The notes below the pieces were generated by a model, which ran no database searches, was not told the DNA's origin, and was given only the letters and a program-made list of their open reading frames with translations. From positions 1 through 64,000 of the forward strand of contig JAZUBU010000002.1 in the NCBI GenBank assembly GCA_045638645.1: a stretch of 64,000 nt of DNA, given 5' to 3'. The first letter of the stretch is position 1, and the number at the start of each line of letters is the position of its first letter. The translations under genes and the position numbers were made by a program. Below, piece after piece: positions 50,144 through 59,430 of this stretch. Source of the DNA: JAGCJX01 sp045638645. Lineage in GTDB: Bacteria > Bacteroidota > Bacteroidia > Bacteroidales > UBA932.

Positions 50144-51577
50144 ATGATTCGCAAAATTTTCCCCTTGATGTTGGTTGCGCTCATGGCGCTGGTTGCCTGC
50201 GAGCAAGAAAAACCGACTCCCAACCCCGCACAACCCACCCAGTTGGGCACTCCGGCTTTGACCGTACAAAGCTCCGACTACACCTCTTTCACCGTAGCTT
50301 GGACTGCTGTCGAAAATGCTACCGGTTACACCTACCAAGTTGACAACAACGACTCTGTCAACACCACCAAAACCGAAATCACCGTCAACGATCTGACCGC
50401 CGGCACCTACACCTTCAAAGTACAAGCCACCTCCACCAGTGAAGAATTTTCCGCTTCTGAATGGGCCAGCGTAGAAATCACCATCGAAGAAGAACCGGCC
50501 CCGGATCCGGAAGACTTCCACATTGAAATCACCATCAACGAAGTAAACGAAACCGATGCAACCATCACCGTTACACCGAACAACGATGAAACCATCTACT
50601 TTGCCCGCGTCATCACCGTTCAAGAGTTGATCACCTTTGACATTTACCAATACGACGACGAAATCATCATGTACCTGATGGAAAACCCGGATCGTGAAGA
50701 CTACATCTACACCGGAGAAACCGTATTGGAACCGACTCGTCTTTCTCCTGACTACACCTACATGGTCGTTGCCCTGGACTACATCAACGCCATCAGCGGT
50801 GCAAAACTGTTCAAGAAAGAATTTACCACCCAATCAGCAGAAGTAGAACGCACCATCGAAGTGAGCGAAATTGAAGTGGGTTACACCGATGTTTCCTTCC
50901 ACGTTACTCCCAGCGACAACAGCGAATACTGGTACTTTGAATGGATGTCTACGGAAAGCTACGAAGAATATGGCCAACACGTCATCATCCACGCTTACTA
51001 CGGATTGCAAAACCTGGCATTGAGCTACGGTTTCAACAACCTGGGCGAATTCCTTCAACAAGTGGCATACAGCGGTGAAGACGACGCCTACATCACAGGG
51101 TTGAAAAATGAAACCGACTACACGGTCATGGTATTCTACGTCGATCCCCAAAGCACTGACCCGACCCAAATCTATGATTGGAACTACACACCCTTCGCAA
51201 TCACCACGTTGTCTCCTACCGGTAACGAAGAACCCGAAATTACAGTCAGCAATGCCACCGTTACCGATCTGGGTAGCGGCTTATACGAACTGAGCGTAAC
51301 CGTAAACGCAAACGACTGCGTCATCTCACTGCAAGGTGCTGCTGCGATGTACGAATCCTGCGCAAACTACTTTGATCAAGGATGGGAAGCCATCAAAGCC
51401 TTCTTCTGGCTCCGTGACCTCGGTGCAGACGCTTTGGCTGCTGCCAAAACTGAAAACGGTTATGTTTACACCAAATCAGGTTTGGAAGCCGGTGACTACG
51501 TGTTCTTGTTTGAAGGTGCCAACGCTGAAGGCGTTATGGTATACAACGGTTACCGCTTTGACGAAAGCCACTTTTAA
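50144..51577 (+). CDS. Fibronectin-type surface lipoprotein, paralogue of the 960-residue protein
   Basis: 477 residues. The lipoprotein signal ends LVAC with Cys19 lipidated. Residues about 30-115 form a fibronectin-type module (SSDYTSFTVAWTAVENATGY, TAGTYTFKVQATS, SASEWASVEITIEEE) that aligns with the start of the gene at 38416, including the shared TQLGTP linker. Two more beta modules follow (ITINEVNETDATITVTPNND, IEVSEIEVGYTDVSFHVTPS), then a distinct C-terminal domain. No enzyme motif is seen. Strong, steady codon use suggests good expression. It has its own promoter and terminator. Function unknown; a surface-binding role is a guess. Confidence 0.85.
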   Translation: MIRKIFPLMLVALMALVACEQEKPTPNPAQPTQLGTPALTVQSSDYTSFTVAWTAVENATGYTYQVDNNDSVNTTKTEITVNDLTAGTYTFKVQATSTSEEFSASEWASVEITIEEEPAPDPEDFHIEITINEVNETDATITVTPNNDETIYFARVITVQELITFDIYQYDDEIIMYLMENPDREDYIYTGETVLEPTRLSPDYTYMVVALDYINAISGAKLFKKEFTTQSAEVERTIEVSEIEVGYTDVSFHVTPSDNSEYWYFEWMSTESYEEYGQHVIIHAYYGLQNLALSYGFNNLGEFLQQVAYSGEDDAYITGLKNETDYTVMVFYVDPQSTDPTQIYDWNYTPFAITTLSPTGNEEPEITVSNATVTDLGSGLYELSVTVNANDCVISLQGAAAMYESCANYFDQGWEAIKAFFWLRDLGADALAAAKTENGYVYTKSGLEAGDYVFLFEGANAEGVMVYNGYRFDESHF

Positions 51578-51620
51578 CAGACAGAACAACCCAACAACCC
51601 GATTAACAATCGGATAGAAG

Positions 51621-51660
51621 AAAAGAGGATGACTCCAACGAGTTGTCCTCTTTGTTTTTT
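51621..51660 (+). terminator. Terminator after the Fn3 lipoprotein gene
   Basis: Hairpin AAAGAGGA-GACTC / GAGT-TCCTCTTT followed by a G and six T residues, 46 bases after the stop. Confidence 0.8.
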
Positions 51661-51682
51661 ATGTTTTTTTGTAGAAATAAGT

Positions 51683-51690
51683 TATTTTTG
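51683..51690 (+). promoter_or_regulatory. -7 box for lysS-trmH-aroE
   Basis: TATTTTTG, an exact -7 match, 27 bases before the lysS ATG. Confidence 0.5.
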
Positions 51691-51717
51691 CGAATTAATC
51701 ATTGACATTCAATATTT

Positions 51718-53262
51718 ATGGAAATTCGAGAACTGAACGAACAGGAACAAAACCGACGCGATGCCGTCAGCAAATTACGCGAATTGGGTATCGAGCCTTA
51801 CCCCGCACCCTTATTTGAAGTCAACACTACGACCGAAGAAATCAAAGCAAAATACGATCCGGAAAACTGCCCGTTCAGCGAAATCTCGATTGGCGGGCGC
51901 ATCATGAGCCGTCGCATCATGGGAGCTGCTTCTTTTGTAGAATTGCAGGATGAAACCGGTAAAATCCAAGTTTACATTAAACGCGACGAAATCTGTCCGG
52001 AAGAAGACAAGACCCTATACAACACCGTCTTCAAAAAACTGTTGGACATCGGTGACATCATCGGTATCACCGGCTATGCCTTCATCACCCAAACTGGTCA
52101 ACTATCCATCCACGCAAAAACCCTGAAGGTACTGAGCAAGTCCCTTCGTGTTTTGCCGATTGTCAAGGAAAAGGAAGGCGAGGTATTTGACGCATTCAGC
52201 AACCCCGAACAACGCTACCGGATGCGCTACGTGGATTTGATTGTAAATCCCCACGTCCGCGACACCTTCATCAAACGTTCAAAAATCATGAGCGCCATGC
52301 GTGACTACTTCAACGCACACGGTTGCCTGGAAGTGGACACTCCGGTACTCCAACCCATCCCGGGAGGTGCCTCTGCCCGCCCCTTCATTACCCACCACAA
52401 CACATTGGACATTCCGTTGTACCTTCGGATTGCCAACGAACTGTATTTGAAACGCCTCATCGTCGGCGGTTTCAGCGGTGTGTACGAATTCTCCCGAAAC
52501 TTCCGCAACGAAGGTATGGACAAAACCCACAACCCGGAATTCACCTGTTTGGAAATCTACGTAGCTTACAAAGACTACAAATGGATGATGGAATTCACCG
52601 AAAAGATGTTGGAAAAAGTAGCCATGGAACTCCACGGCCGCACCAACGACATCGAGGTCGGTGAAAACAAAATCGACTTCACCGGTCCGTACCGCCGTTT
52701 GCCGATGCTGGATGCCATCAAAGAATACACCGGCATCGACGTATCCGGCATGGACGAAGACCAATTGCGTCAAGTCTGCAAGGACCTCCACATTGAAACA
52801 GACCCGTCCATGGGCGTAGGCAAACTCATTGACGAGATTTTTGGCGAATACTGCGAAAAACACCTCATCCAACCGACCTTCATCACCGATTACCCGGTTG
52901 AAACCTCTCCGCTGACCAAGCGTCACCGCGAAAACCCCAACCTGACCGAACGTTTTGAGCTCTTTGTCAACGGTAAGGAATTGTGCAACGCATACAGCGA
53001 ATTGAATGACCCGATTGACCAATTGGAACGTTTCAAAGAACAAGTCAAACTGAAAGACAAAGGGGACGACGAAGCCATGTTCATTGATATGGACTTTGTC
53101 CGTGCGCTCGAATACGGTATGCCGCCGACTTCCGGTATGGGTATCGGTATCGACCGTCTGGCCATGTTGATGACCAACAATGCCTCCATCCAGGATGTGT
53201 TGCTCTTCCCTCAAATGCGTCCGGAAGTACACCAACATAGCCAAGCACAAGAAAAGGAATAA
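51718..53262 (+). CDS. lysS: Lysyl-tRNA synthetase, class II
   Basis: 514 residues. An N-terminal OB-fold anticodon-binding domain (about 55-150, ISIGGRIMSRRIMGAASFVE) is followed by the class II catalytic core: motif 2 FSRNFRNEGMDKTHNPEFTC and motif 3 GMPPTSGMGIGIDRLAMLM. VETSPLTKRHRENPNLTERF is the lysine-enzyme signature. It attaches lysine to tRNA-Lys. First gene of a three-gene unit, followed by a 2'-O-methyltransferase after 5 bases. To my knowledge some Bacteroidales LysS proteins are longer at the C-terminus; this one is of the basic length. Confidence 0.98.
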   Translation: MEIRELNEQEQNRRDAVSKLRELGIEPYPAPLFEVNTTTEEIKAKYDPENCPFSEISIGGRIMSRRIMGAASFVELQDETGKIQVYIKRDEICPEEDKTLYNTVFKKLLDIGDIIGITGYAFITQTGQLSIHAKTLKVLSKSLRVLPIVKEKEGEVFDAFSNPEQRYRMRYVDLIVNPHVRDTFIKRSKIMSAMRDYFNAHGCLEVDTPVLQPIPGGASARPFITHHNTLDIPLYLRIANELYLKRLIVGGFSGVYEFSRNFRNEGMDKTHNPEFTCLEIYVAYKDYKWMMEFTEKMLEKVAMELHGRTNDIEVGENKIDFTGPYRRLPMLDAIKEYTGIDVSGMDEDQLRQVCKDLHIETDPSMGVGKLIDEIFGEYCEKHLIQPTFITDYPVETSPLTKRHRENPNLTERFELFVNGKELCNAYSELNDPIDQLERFKEQVKLKDKGDDEAMFIDMDFVRALEYGMPPTSGMGIGIDRLAMLMTNNASIQDVLLFPQMRPEVHQHSQAQEKE

Positions 53263-53267
53263 ATACC

Positions 53268-54065
53268 ATGATTGAGATTTCTTCGAACACGAATCCACGC
53301 ATCAAAGATGCCGTCGCACTCCAGGACAAATCGGCGTTGCGACGCAAAAGTGGCCGTTTCGTCATCGAAGGAATCCGGGAAACAGAACAAGCGCTTGCAG
53401 CCGGTATCCGGTTGCAGGCCTTGTTTTTTACCTCCCAACTACAAAATTCAAGACCGGATTTGCTGCGCGCTGCCGAAAAGAGCGGAGCTGTCCTTTGTCT
53501 GATTCACGAAACCGTTTACCGGAAACTGGCGTACCGGGAGTCCACCGAAGGGCTGGTCGCGATTGCCCACTCGCCTACCCGAACCCTGCAGGATCTCACC
53601 TTAGCCGAAAAGCCGCTGATCCTCGTCCTTGAAGCCGTTGAAAAACCCGGCAACCTGGGTGCCATTCTTCGGACAGCCGATGCTGCACACGTTGATGCCG
53701 TCCTCGTCTGCGACCCGCTGACAGACATCTACAATCCCAACGTCATCCGCTCCAGCCTGGGAGGCGTTTTCTCTGTGCCCGTAGTAGCCTGCTCTTCCGA
53801 AGAAGCCGTACAATGGCTGAAGGAGCACGGCATCCGCATTTACACCGCCCAACTGCAGGACTCGGAACTGTATTACCAGACGGATATGCAGAGAGCCTGC
53901 GCACTGGTCATGGGAACGGAAGCTACCGGCCTCACCGACTACTGGCGTCAGCAAGCCGACGCCCACATCCGCATCCCGATGCTGGGACGCATTGACTCCC
54001 TCAACGTATCCGTTTCTACAGCCATCCTCTGTTACGAAGCCGTTCGTCAACGCCATGAACGCTAA
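53268..54065 (+). CDS. TrmH/SpoU-family RNA 2'-O-methyltransferase
   Basis: 265 residues. An N-terminal substrate-binding part (ALRRKSGRFVIEGIRETEQA) is followed by the SPOUT knot with the three family motifs: LEAVEKPGNLGAILRTADAA (motif 1), LVMGTEATGLTDYW (motif 2) and SLNVSVSTAILCYEAVRQ (motif 3). It methylates a ribose in rRNA or tRNA; RlmB-like 23S activity is possible, but the target cannot be fixed from sequence. Its end overlaps the aroE start by 11 bases, and it follows lysS by 5 bases. Confidence 0.92.
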   Translation: MIEISSNTNPRIKDAVALQDKSALRRKSGRFVIEGIRETEQALAAGIRLQALFFTSQLQNSRPDLLRAAEKSGAVLCLIHETVYRKLAYRESTEGLVAIAHSPTRTLQDLTLAEKPLILVLEAVEKPGNLGAILRTADAAHVDAVLVCDPLTDIYNPNVIRSSLGGVFSVPVVACSSEEAVQWLKEHGIRIYTAQLQDSELYYQTDMQRACALVMGTEATGLTDYWRQQADAHIRIPMLGRIDSLNVSVSTAILCYEAVRQRHER

Positions 54066-54813
54066 ACCCCACTACCGCTTCCCCCACCTGCGGCTCGGCC
54101 TGATCGGCTATCCGATCGCACACAGTCAAAGTCCGGAACTCTTTCAGAACTACTGTCCGTACGATTTGATCGAAACACCCTCCTTTGAAGCCGGTTTCCA
54201 ACAGTTTCTCGCAGGTGACTACTATGCGGTCAATGTCACCGCCCCCTTCAAAACCGCGGCTTACCATCACGCAGACTTTGCCGACGATGCAGCCAGCCTG
54301 TTTCAAGCGGCCAACCTGCTGATCAAAGAAAAAGAAGGCATCAAGGCTTACAACACCGATTATATCGCCGTACGCACCTTGTTGCAACAACACCTCCCCA
54401 AACCCTGCACCATCCTGGTCCTGGGCTACGGCGGAGCAGGAAAGGCTGCCGCTGCTGCTGCCTCCCACCTCGGACACCGCGTCTGGATTGCCAACCGGAC
54501 GACGCAACACATCCCTCCCTTCCCGGCAGAACTCCTGTCATTGAGCGAAGCTGCACAACGCTATCCCCTGGCCGACTGCATCATTCAAGCACTTCCGACA
54601 CAGGCCTACACCCACCCCGAAGTGGCATCAATCCCGCAATGGAAGTTCTCGAACCAGCTCATCCTGGAAGCCAACTACGCACACCCGCTGTTGGCCCATC
54701 TTGCCACCGAGGCAAAAGAAAACGCCCCCCGATACCTCGGAGGACGTCTATGGTTATCAGCCCAAGCCCAACCACTCATCGATCGGATCTTGCAGGAAAA
54801 CACCGTCTATTAA
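54055..54813 (+). CDS. aroE: Shikimate dehydrogenase
   Basis: 252 residues from ATG 54055 (MNAKPHYRFPHLRLGLIGYP), overlapping the methyltransferase gene by 11 bases. Substrate motif GYPIAHSQSPELF, the catalytic-lysine segment AVNVTAPFKTAAYHHADFA, NTDYIAVRTLL, and the nucleotide-binding VLGYGGAGKAAAAAASHLG with NRTTQ favouring NADP. It reduces 3-dehydroshikimate to shikimate, the step before aroK. The catalytic segment reads VTAPFK where many AroE proteins have VTxPxK; the lysine is kept. It converges with an MFS gene with a 4-base overlap. Confidence 0.92.
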   Translation: MNAKPHYRFPHLRLGLIGYPIAHSQSPELFQNYCPYDLIETPSFEAGFQQFLAGDYYAVNVTAPFKTAAYHHADFADDAASLFQAANLLIKEKEGIKAYNTDYIAVRTLLQQHLPKPCTILVLGYGGAGKAAAAAASHLGHRVWIANRTTQHIPPFPAELLSLSEAAQRYPLADCIIQALPTQAYTHPEVASIPQWKFSNQLILEANYAHPLLAHLATEAKENAPRYLGGRLWLSAQAQPLIDRILQENTVY

Positions 54814-56192
54814 TCCCGTTGGGCGGCTTTGTCCAGACCCAATTCCGGATGCTTCTTCGAAGAATACAGGAAGACCAGTGCCACCGCAATCGCTATTACC
54901 GCCAATGCGATGAAGAGGATCTCCACGTGTACCGGATTGCCACTGGTATCAAAAATACGGCCCACCCAGATCGGAACCATCATCATACCAATGTTTTGCA
55001 CCCAGTAAATCAAGGAATATGCCGTACCCAAATTCTTCTCAGGGATGATCTTCGGCACAGAAGGCCACATGGCCGCTGGCACGAGTGAATAACCAATGCC
55101 CAAAATACCAATACCCAAAAATCCGAAGATCGGCTGACCCGGAGCAAAAGCAATGATCAGGTGAGCCAACAACACCAGACAGGCCCCCACGAGCATAAAA
55201 CGGGTACCGTATCCCCAGCGGTCCACCATGTGACCGAACAACGGTGCAAAGACAATGGTACAGAACGGAATCATGCTGATCATTTGACCCGCCACTTTGA
55301 AGTCGATACCAAAACGGGGAATCGCTACCGCAGAAGCAAATTTTCCAAAAGAGATGATGCAGCAGTAGAAGGAGACGCAAAGCAACGAAATCAACAAGAA
55401 ATTACGGTTGCTCAAAACCTTCCACACATCACTCCATCGAAAATCATCTTTTTGTTCTTCTGCTACCTGCGCCGCAATCCGGCGGGCTTCTTCGCTCTGA
55501 CGGTCCAAACGGGTATCCATCAACGCAAATACCACCCAAACGACGCCGCTCAACAGCAGCAAACCCATACCGACCCAAACCACAGTCATGATCATCGGAC
55601 GGGACAAAAATCCACCTTCATAGGCAATCAGATAGGGCACCGACAACAAGGCCGTTGCCTTACCCAAACGGGCCAAAGACAACTGTACGCCCATCGCCAA
55701 AGCCATCTCCCGGTTTTTGAACCATTTTGCGATGGCACGGTTGACTACGACACCTGCAATCTCACTACCCAGACCAAACACGGCAAATCCAGCGGTTGCC
55801 AAGGCCAAGGACGGTTTTTCAAAATAACGGCCCATCCACGAAGCCAGGGATCCTTCAGCAAAAGAATCACTCATGGAAAAGCCAGCCAAAGCTGCACCGG
55901 CCACCATCAGCCCCACAAAGACAGAACCCGTCAAGCGAACGCCCCAGCGGTCCAACAACATTCCGCAGAAAATCAACCCCCCAAAAACGCAAAGCACCGA
56001 GTAGGCTCCTGTGTACAAGCCATAATCGGTTGCGTCCCAACCCAAGGCCACGTTCTCAGCCGAACGGAAGACCTCGGAGAGCGGGGAAAACATGTCCGCA
56101 AAGAAGTAGGATCCGAACATCGGAATCGCCAGGCACAGCAGCGCCAGCCACCGTGCCCCCTTCGATTCCGTTAAAATACGAGGTTTACCCAT
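54810..56192 (-). CDS. MFS transporter, MFSD1-like, second of a tandem pair
   Basis: 460 residues with about twelve hydrophobic helices in two six-helix halves split by a charged loop (about 215-245, DRQSEEARRIAAQVAEEQKD). MFS motif A-like positions appear as GMLLDRWGVRLTGSVFVGLM. The stretch SLVPAAMWPSVPKIIPEKNL, followed by LGTAYSLIYWVQNIGMMMVP, is shared with the upstream gene and resembles the eukaryotic MFSD1 group, whose studied member carries dipeptides. Its ATG overlaps the upstream stop by one base (TAATG). The two proteins may form one functional pair. The substrate is not known. Confidence 0.88.
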   Translation of the reverse strand: MGKPRILTESKGARWLALLCLAIPMFGSYFFADMFSPLSEVFRSAENVALGWDATDYGLYTGAYSVLCVFGGLIFCGMLLDRWGVRLTGSVFVGLMVAGAALAGFSMSDSFAEGSLASWMGRYFEKPSLALATAGFAVFGLGSEIAGVVVNRAIAKWFKNREMALAMGVQLSLARLGKATALLSVPYLIAYEGGFLSRPMIMTVVWVGMGLLLLSGVVWVVFALMDTRLDRQSEEARRIAAQVAEEQKDDFRWSDVWKVLSNRNFLLISLLCVSFYCCIISFGKFASAVAIPRFGIDFKVAGQMISMIPFCTIVFAPLFGHMVDRWGYGTRFMLVGACLVLLAHLIIAFAPGQPIFGFLGIGILGIGYSLVPAAMWPSVPKIIPEKNLGTAYSLIYWVQNIGMMMVPIWVGRIFDTSGNPVHVEILFIALAVIAIAVALVFLYSSKKHPELGLDKAAQRD

Positions 56193-57562
56193 TATTTTTT
56201 CACGTTAGGCAATTCCAAGCCGTAGGCTTTGCGTTTGTCTTCGATCTTCAAATACACACCAATAAACAAAGCTGCGACACCGAAGCATGCGAAAATGATC
56301 ATCGGCACCAAGTAACCGCCGGTAGCATCCAAGGTTGCACCAATCAAGAGCGGAGTAGCAAACAAACCGATGTTTTGGATCCAGAAGATCACGCAGTAAG
56401 CAGAACCCAAGATTCTTGCATCAATGATCTTCGGCACAGAAGGCCACAAAGCTGCGGGCACCAATGAGAAGGAAACACCCAAGACCAAGATCAAAACAGT
56501 AGCAAATGCTTTGGACGGGAATACCGGCAACAAGAATGCGAAGCTCAAGTGGCAAGCAATCATGATGATTGCACCCAACATCAACATCGAAGCACCTTTA
56601 CCTTTGTAATCCAAGAAAGCACCCAAGAACGGGGTCAAGCACATCGCCAAAATCGGGAAGACACTGAACAATTGGGAAGCTTCGCTGGCAGCAATACCCA
56701 AGGTTGTTTCCAAGTAGTTCGGTGCAAAACGTTGGAACGGGAAGATTGCAGAATAGTACAACACGCACAACAAGGCTACCAACCAGAACATTTTGCTGGT
56801 AAAGATCGCTTTCAAATCGCTCAAGTGGAATTCTTCTTCTCCACCTTCTTCGCTGCTCAATTCACCGGCTTCCTTCATTTGTTTGTCCAACTTGCGGTCC
56901 ATCAAAGAGAAGACGATGTAGCAAATCAAACCGATGAGCAACAACGCGGTACAGAATCCTACCGGAGCCACCACCGACGCATCGAATTTGTTCGAAATGA
57001 TCGGAGCAATCCACATTACAGCGAACACACCCAAACGGGCGATAGCCATTTCAATACCCATTGCCAAAGCCATTTCTTTGCCTTTGAACCATTTAGCAAT
57101 GGATTTGGAAACGGTGGTACCGGCCATTTCACAACCGCAACCAAAAATCATAAAGCCCAAGCAAGCCATCTTCGCGTTACCCGGAAGCGCTACCCACCAG
57201 CTGTTCAACCATTGGCAGAAGCTGGTTGCTGCGAACCAATCCGAAATTGCAATGAACTTGATGGCTGCACCAATCACCATCAACGATCCGGACAAGATAC
57301 CGGTAAAGCGGATACCCATTTTGTCCAAAATGATCCCTGCAAAGATCAAGAAGAAACAGAATACGTTCAAGAAATACTCGGAAGCCGCATAAGTACCAAA
57401 GACACTGTTGTTCCAATTCAAGTTTGTCTCAACAAGAGACTTGAGCGGAGACATTACGTCCACGAACATATACGCAAAGAACATCATCAGCGCAACCAGA
57501 ATCAAGGCGGCCCAACGGGCAACAACGCTGTCTGACAAGAATTTTTTAACAGTTGCTGTCAT
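56192..57562 (-). CDS. MFS transporter, MFSD1-like, first of a tandem pair
   Basis: 456 residues from ATG 57562 (MTATVKKFLSDSVVARWAAL), about twelve helices. The first half carries GIILDKMGIRFTGILSGSLM and the second FSLVPAALWPSVPKIIDARI, then LGSAYCVIFWIQNIGLFATP, nearly the same as its neighbour downstream. The central loop is acidic (LSSEEGGEEEFHLSDLKAIF). Codon choice is more biased than in the second copy, suggesting higher expression. A promoter with both consensus elements lies 37 bases upstream. Import or export of peptides or metabolites is possible; the substrate is not known. Confidence 0.9.
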   Translation of the reverse strand: MTATVKKFLSDSVVARWAALILVALMMFFAYMFVDVMSPLKSLVETNLNWNNSVFGTYAASEYFLNVFCFFLIFAGIILDKMGIRFTGILSGSLMVIGAAIKFIAISDWFAATSFCQWLNSWWVALPGNAKMACLGFMIFGCGCEMAGTTVSKSIAKWFKGKEMALAMGIEMAIARLGVFAVMWIAPIISNKFDASVVAPVGFCTALLLIGLICYIVFSLMDRKLDKQMKEAGELSSEEGGEEEFHLSDLKAIFTSKMFWLVALLCVLYYSAIFPFQRFAPNYLETTLGIAASEASQLFSVFPILAMCLTPFLGAFLDYKGKGASMLMLGAIIMIACHLSFAFLLPVFPSKAFATVLILVLGVSFSLVPAALWPSVPKIIDARILGSAYCVIFWIQNIGLFATPLLIGATLDATGGYLVPMIIFACFGVAALFIGVYLKIEDKRKAYGLELPNVKK

Positions 57563-57599
57563 TTTAATCAGATAGTTTTTAAAGGGTTTATACAACTGC

Positions 57600-57631
57600 C
57601 AAAAGTAGTCTTTTTCCATATCCCGACCAAA
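57600..57631 (-). promoter_or_regulatory. Promoter of the tandem MFS operon
   Basis: Minus strand TTTG (57628-57631), 20-base spacer, TACTTTTG (57600-57607): both elements exact, divergent from ssb. Confidence 0.75.
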
Positions 57632-57693
57632 TTAAATTTTTCAATATCGAAGAATAGTCGTACCTTAGCAAGTCCAATAAAATATATGTGTAT

Positions 57694-58131
57694 ATGTCAC
57701 TCAACAAAGTAATGCTCATCGGAAACCTCGGCAGAGATCCCGAAATCCGCCACCTCGAAAGTGGAGTGGTCAACTCGACTTTCACTTTGGCTACATCAGA
57801 ACGCTACCGGGACCGCAATACGGGAGAAACCAAAGAGCAGACCGAATGGCACAACATTGTATGTTGGAGACAGTTGGCTGAGTTTACCGAAAACTACCTC
57901 AAAAAAGGAAGCCAGGTCTATGTGGAGGGCAAACTCCGTAGCCGATCCTACAACGACCAGCATGGCAATACCCGCTACATCACTGAAATTGTAGCCGACA
58001 CCATCCAACTGTTGGGACGCAAATCCGACAACCCGAACACAACTCCTGCACAGACCACTCCGGCTGTTTCCCAACCAGTTCCAGCCACACCCAAACCGGT
58101 CCTTGATGAAGGAGATGACTTACCTTTTTAA
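57694..58131 (+). CDS. ssb: Single-stranded DNA-binding protein
   Basis: 145 residues from ATG 57694 (MSLNKVMLIGNLGRDPEIRH); a GTG two codons upstream is possible. The OB fold spans about 1-108 (TEWHNIVCWRQLAEFTENYL, KKGSQVYVEGKLRSRSYND). A Pro/Thr-rich linker leads to the conserved acidic tip DDLPF that recruits repair and replication proteins. Upstream only a weak -7 match (TACCTTAG, 57661-57668) is seen. Followed by purA after 30 bases. Confidence 0.96.
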   Translation: MSLNKVMLIGNLGRDPEIRHLESGVVNSTFTLATSERYRDRNTGETKEQTEWHNIVCWRQLAEFTENYLKKGSQVYVEGKLRSRSYNDQHGNTRYITEIVADTIQLLGRKSDNPNTTPAQTTPAVSQPVPATPKPVLDEGDDLPF

Positions 58132-58161
58132 CAGAATAAATCTTATACCTTATAATATATC

Positions 58162-59424
58162 ATGAAGCTTGACGTCGTATTAGGCCTGCAGTGGGGTGAC
58201 GAAGGCAAAGGAAAAATCGTGGATGTCCTTGCCAGCCGTTATCCGGTCATTGCCCGATTCCAAGGAGGCCCCAATGCCGGACACTCCCTCCATTTTGACA
58301 ACACAAATTTTGTACTTCACACCATTCCCTCTGGAATTTTCCGTGAAAACACAATGAATGTCATCGGCAACGGTGTGGTGATTGATCCCATTATCTTCAA
58401 AGAAGAATGTGACAAACTCTCCGCCCTGGGTGTTCCTGTCAGAGAACGCATCTGCATCTCTCAAAAGGCACACCTGATTTTGCCGACCCACAAAATCATC
58501 GATGCTGCTTCAGAAGCTGCGAAAGGAAAATCCAAAATCGGCTCAACCCTCAAAGGCATTGGCCCGACCTACATGGACAAGACTGGCCGCAACGGTCTGC
58601 GCGTAGGTGATATTTTGGCAGCCGACTTCCCGACCCGCTTCCAAAATCTGAAAGAAAAGCACATCGGATTGCTCAAGCAATACGATTTCGAATACGATGC
58701 ACAAGCCAACGAAGCGGCCTGGATGGATGCCATTGATTTCCTCCGCACCTTCAATCTGGTTGACGGAGAATACTATGTAAACGACGCACTGCGCAGTGGC
58801 AAAGCCATTTTGGCGGAAGGAGCTCAAGGCTCTTTGCTGGACATCGACTTCGGTTCCTACCCGTTTGTCACCTCTTCCAATACGACTTGCTCGGGTGCTT
58901 GCTCCGGTTTGGGCGTTGCTCCCTCTACCGTAAAAAATGTATACGGTATCTTCAAAGCCTATTGCACCCGCGTAGGCAGTGGCCCGTTCCCGACCGAACT
59001 CTTCGACGAAACCGGCGAACGTTTGCGCAAATTGGGTCACGAATTCGGCGCTACGACCGGTCGTGCACGTCGCACCGGCTGGTTGGACTTGGTTGCCTTG
59101 AAATATGCCATCATGTTGAATGGAGTGACCGACTTGATCATGATGAAATCCGATGTTCTGGACAACTTTGAGACCATCCGCGTCGCAACGGCTTACCGCG
59201 TCGATGGAGAAATCATGGACCATGTGCCCTTCGACACCTATGCCGAAGTAGAACCGATCTACAAAGACTTCCGTGGCTGGCAAACCGACCTGACCGGTAT
59301 CCGCCGCGAAGAAGATTTGCCCACAGCATTCCGCGAATATGTTGAGTTCTTGGAAAAAGAAACCGGCGTTCCGATCCGCATCATCTCATTGGGACCGGAT
59401 CGCGACCAAACCATCATTCGCTAA
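58162..59424 (+). CDS. purA: Adenylosuccinate synthetase
   Basis: 420 residues. It condenses IMP and aspartate using GTP, the first committed step to AMP. The N-terminal P-loop-like GLQWGDEGKGKIVDVLA, FQGGPNAGHS, the IMP-binding EGAQGSLLDIDFGSYPFVTS, and GATTGRARRTGWLDLVALKY are diagnostic. Lies between ssb (30 bases) and dxs (6 bases), so probably part of one transcript with both. Confidence 0.98.
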   Translation: MKLDVVLGLQWGDEGKGKIVDVLASRYPVIARFQGGPNAGHSLHFDNTNFVLHTIPSGIFRENTMNVIGNGVVIDPIIFKEECDKLSALGVPVRERICISQKAHLILPTHKIIDAASEAAKGKSKIGSTLKGIGPTYMDKTGRNGLRVGDILAADFPTRFQNLKEKHIGLLKQYDFEYDAQANEAAWMDAIDFLRTFNLVDGEYYVNDALRSGKAILAEGAQGSLLDIDFGSYPFVTSSNTTCSGACSGLGVAPSTVKNVYGIFKAYCTRVGSGPFPTELFDETGERLRKLGHEFGATTGRARRTGWLDLVALKYAIMLNGVTDLIMMKSDVLDNFETIRVATAYRVDGEIMDHVPFDTYAEVEPIYKDFRGWQTDLTGIRREEDLPTAFREYVEFLEKETGVPIRIISLGPDRDQTIIR

Positions 59425-59430
59425 CCCGAC

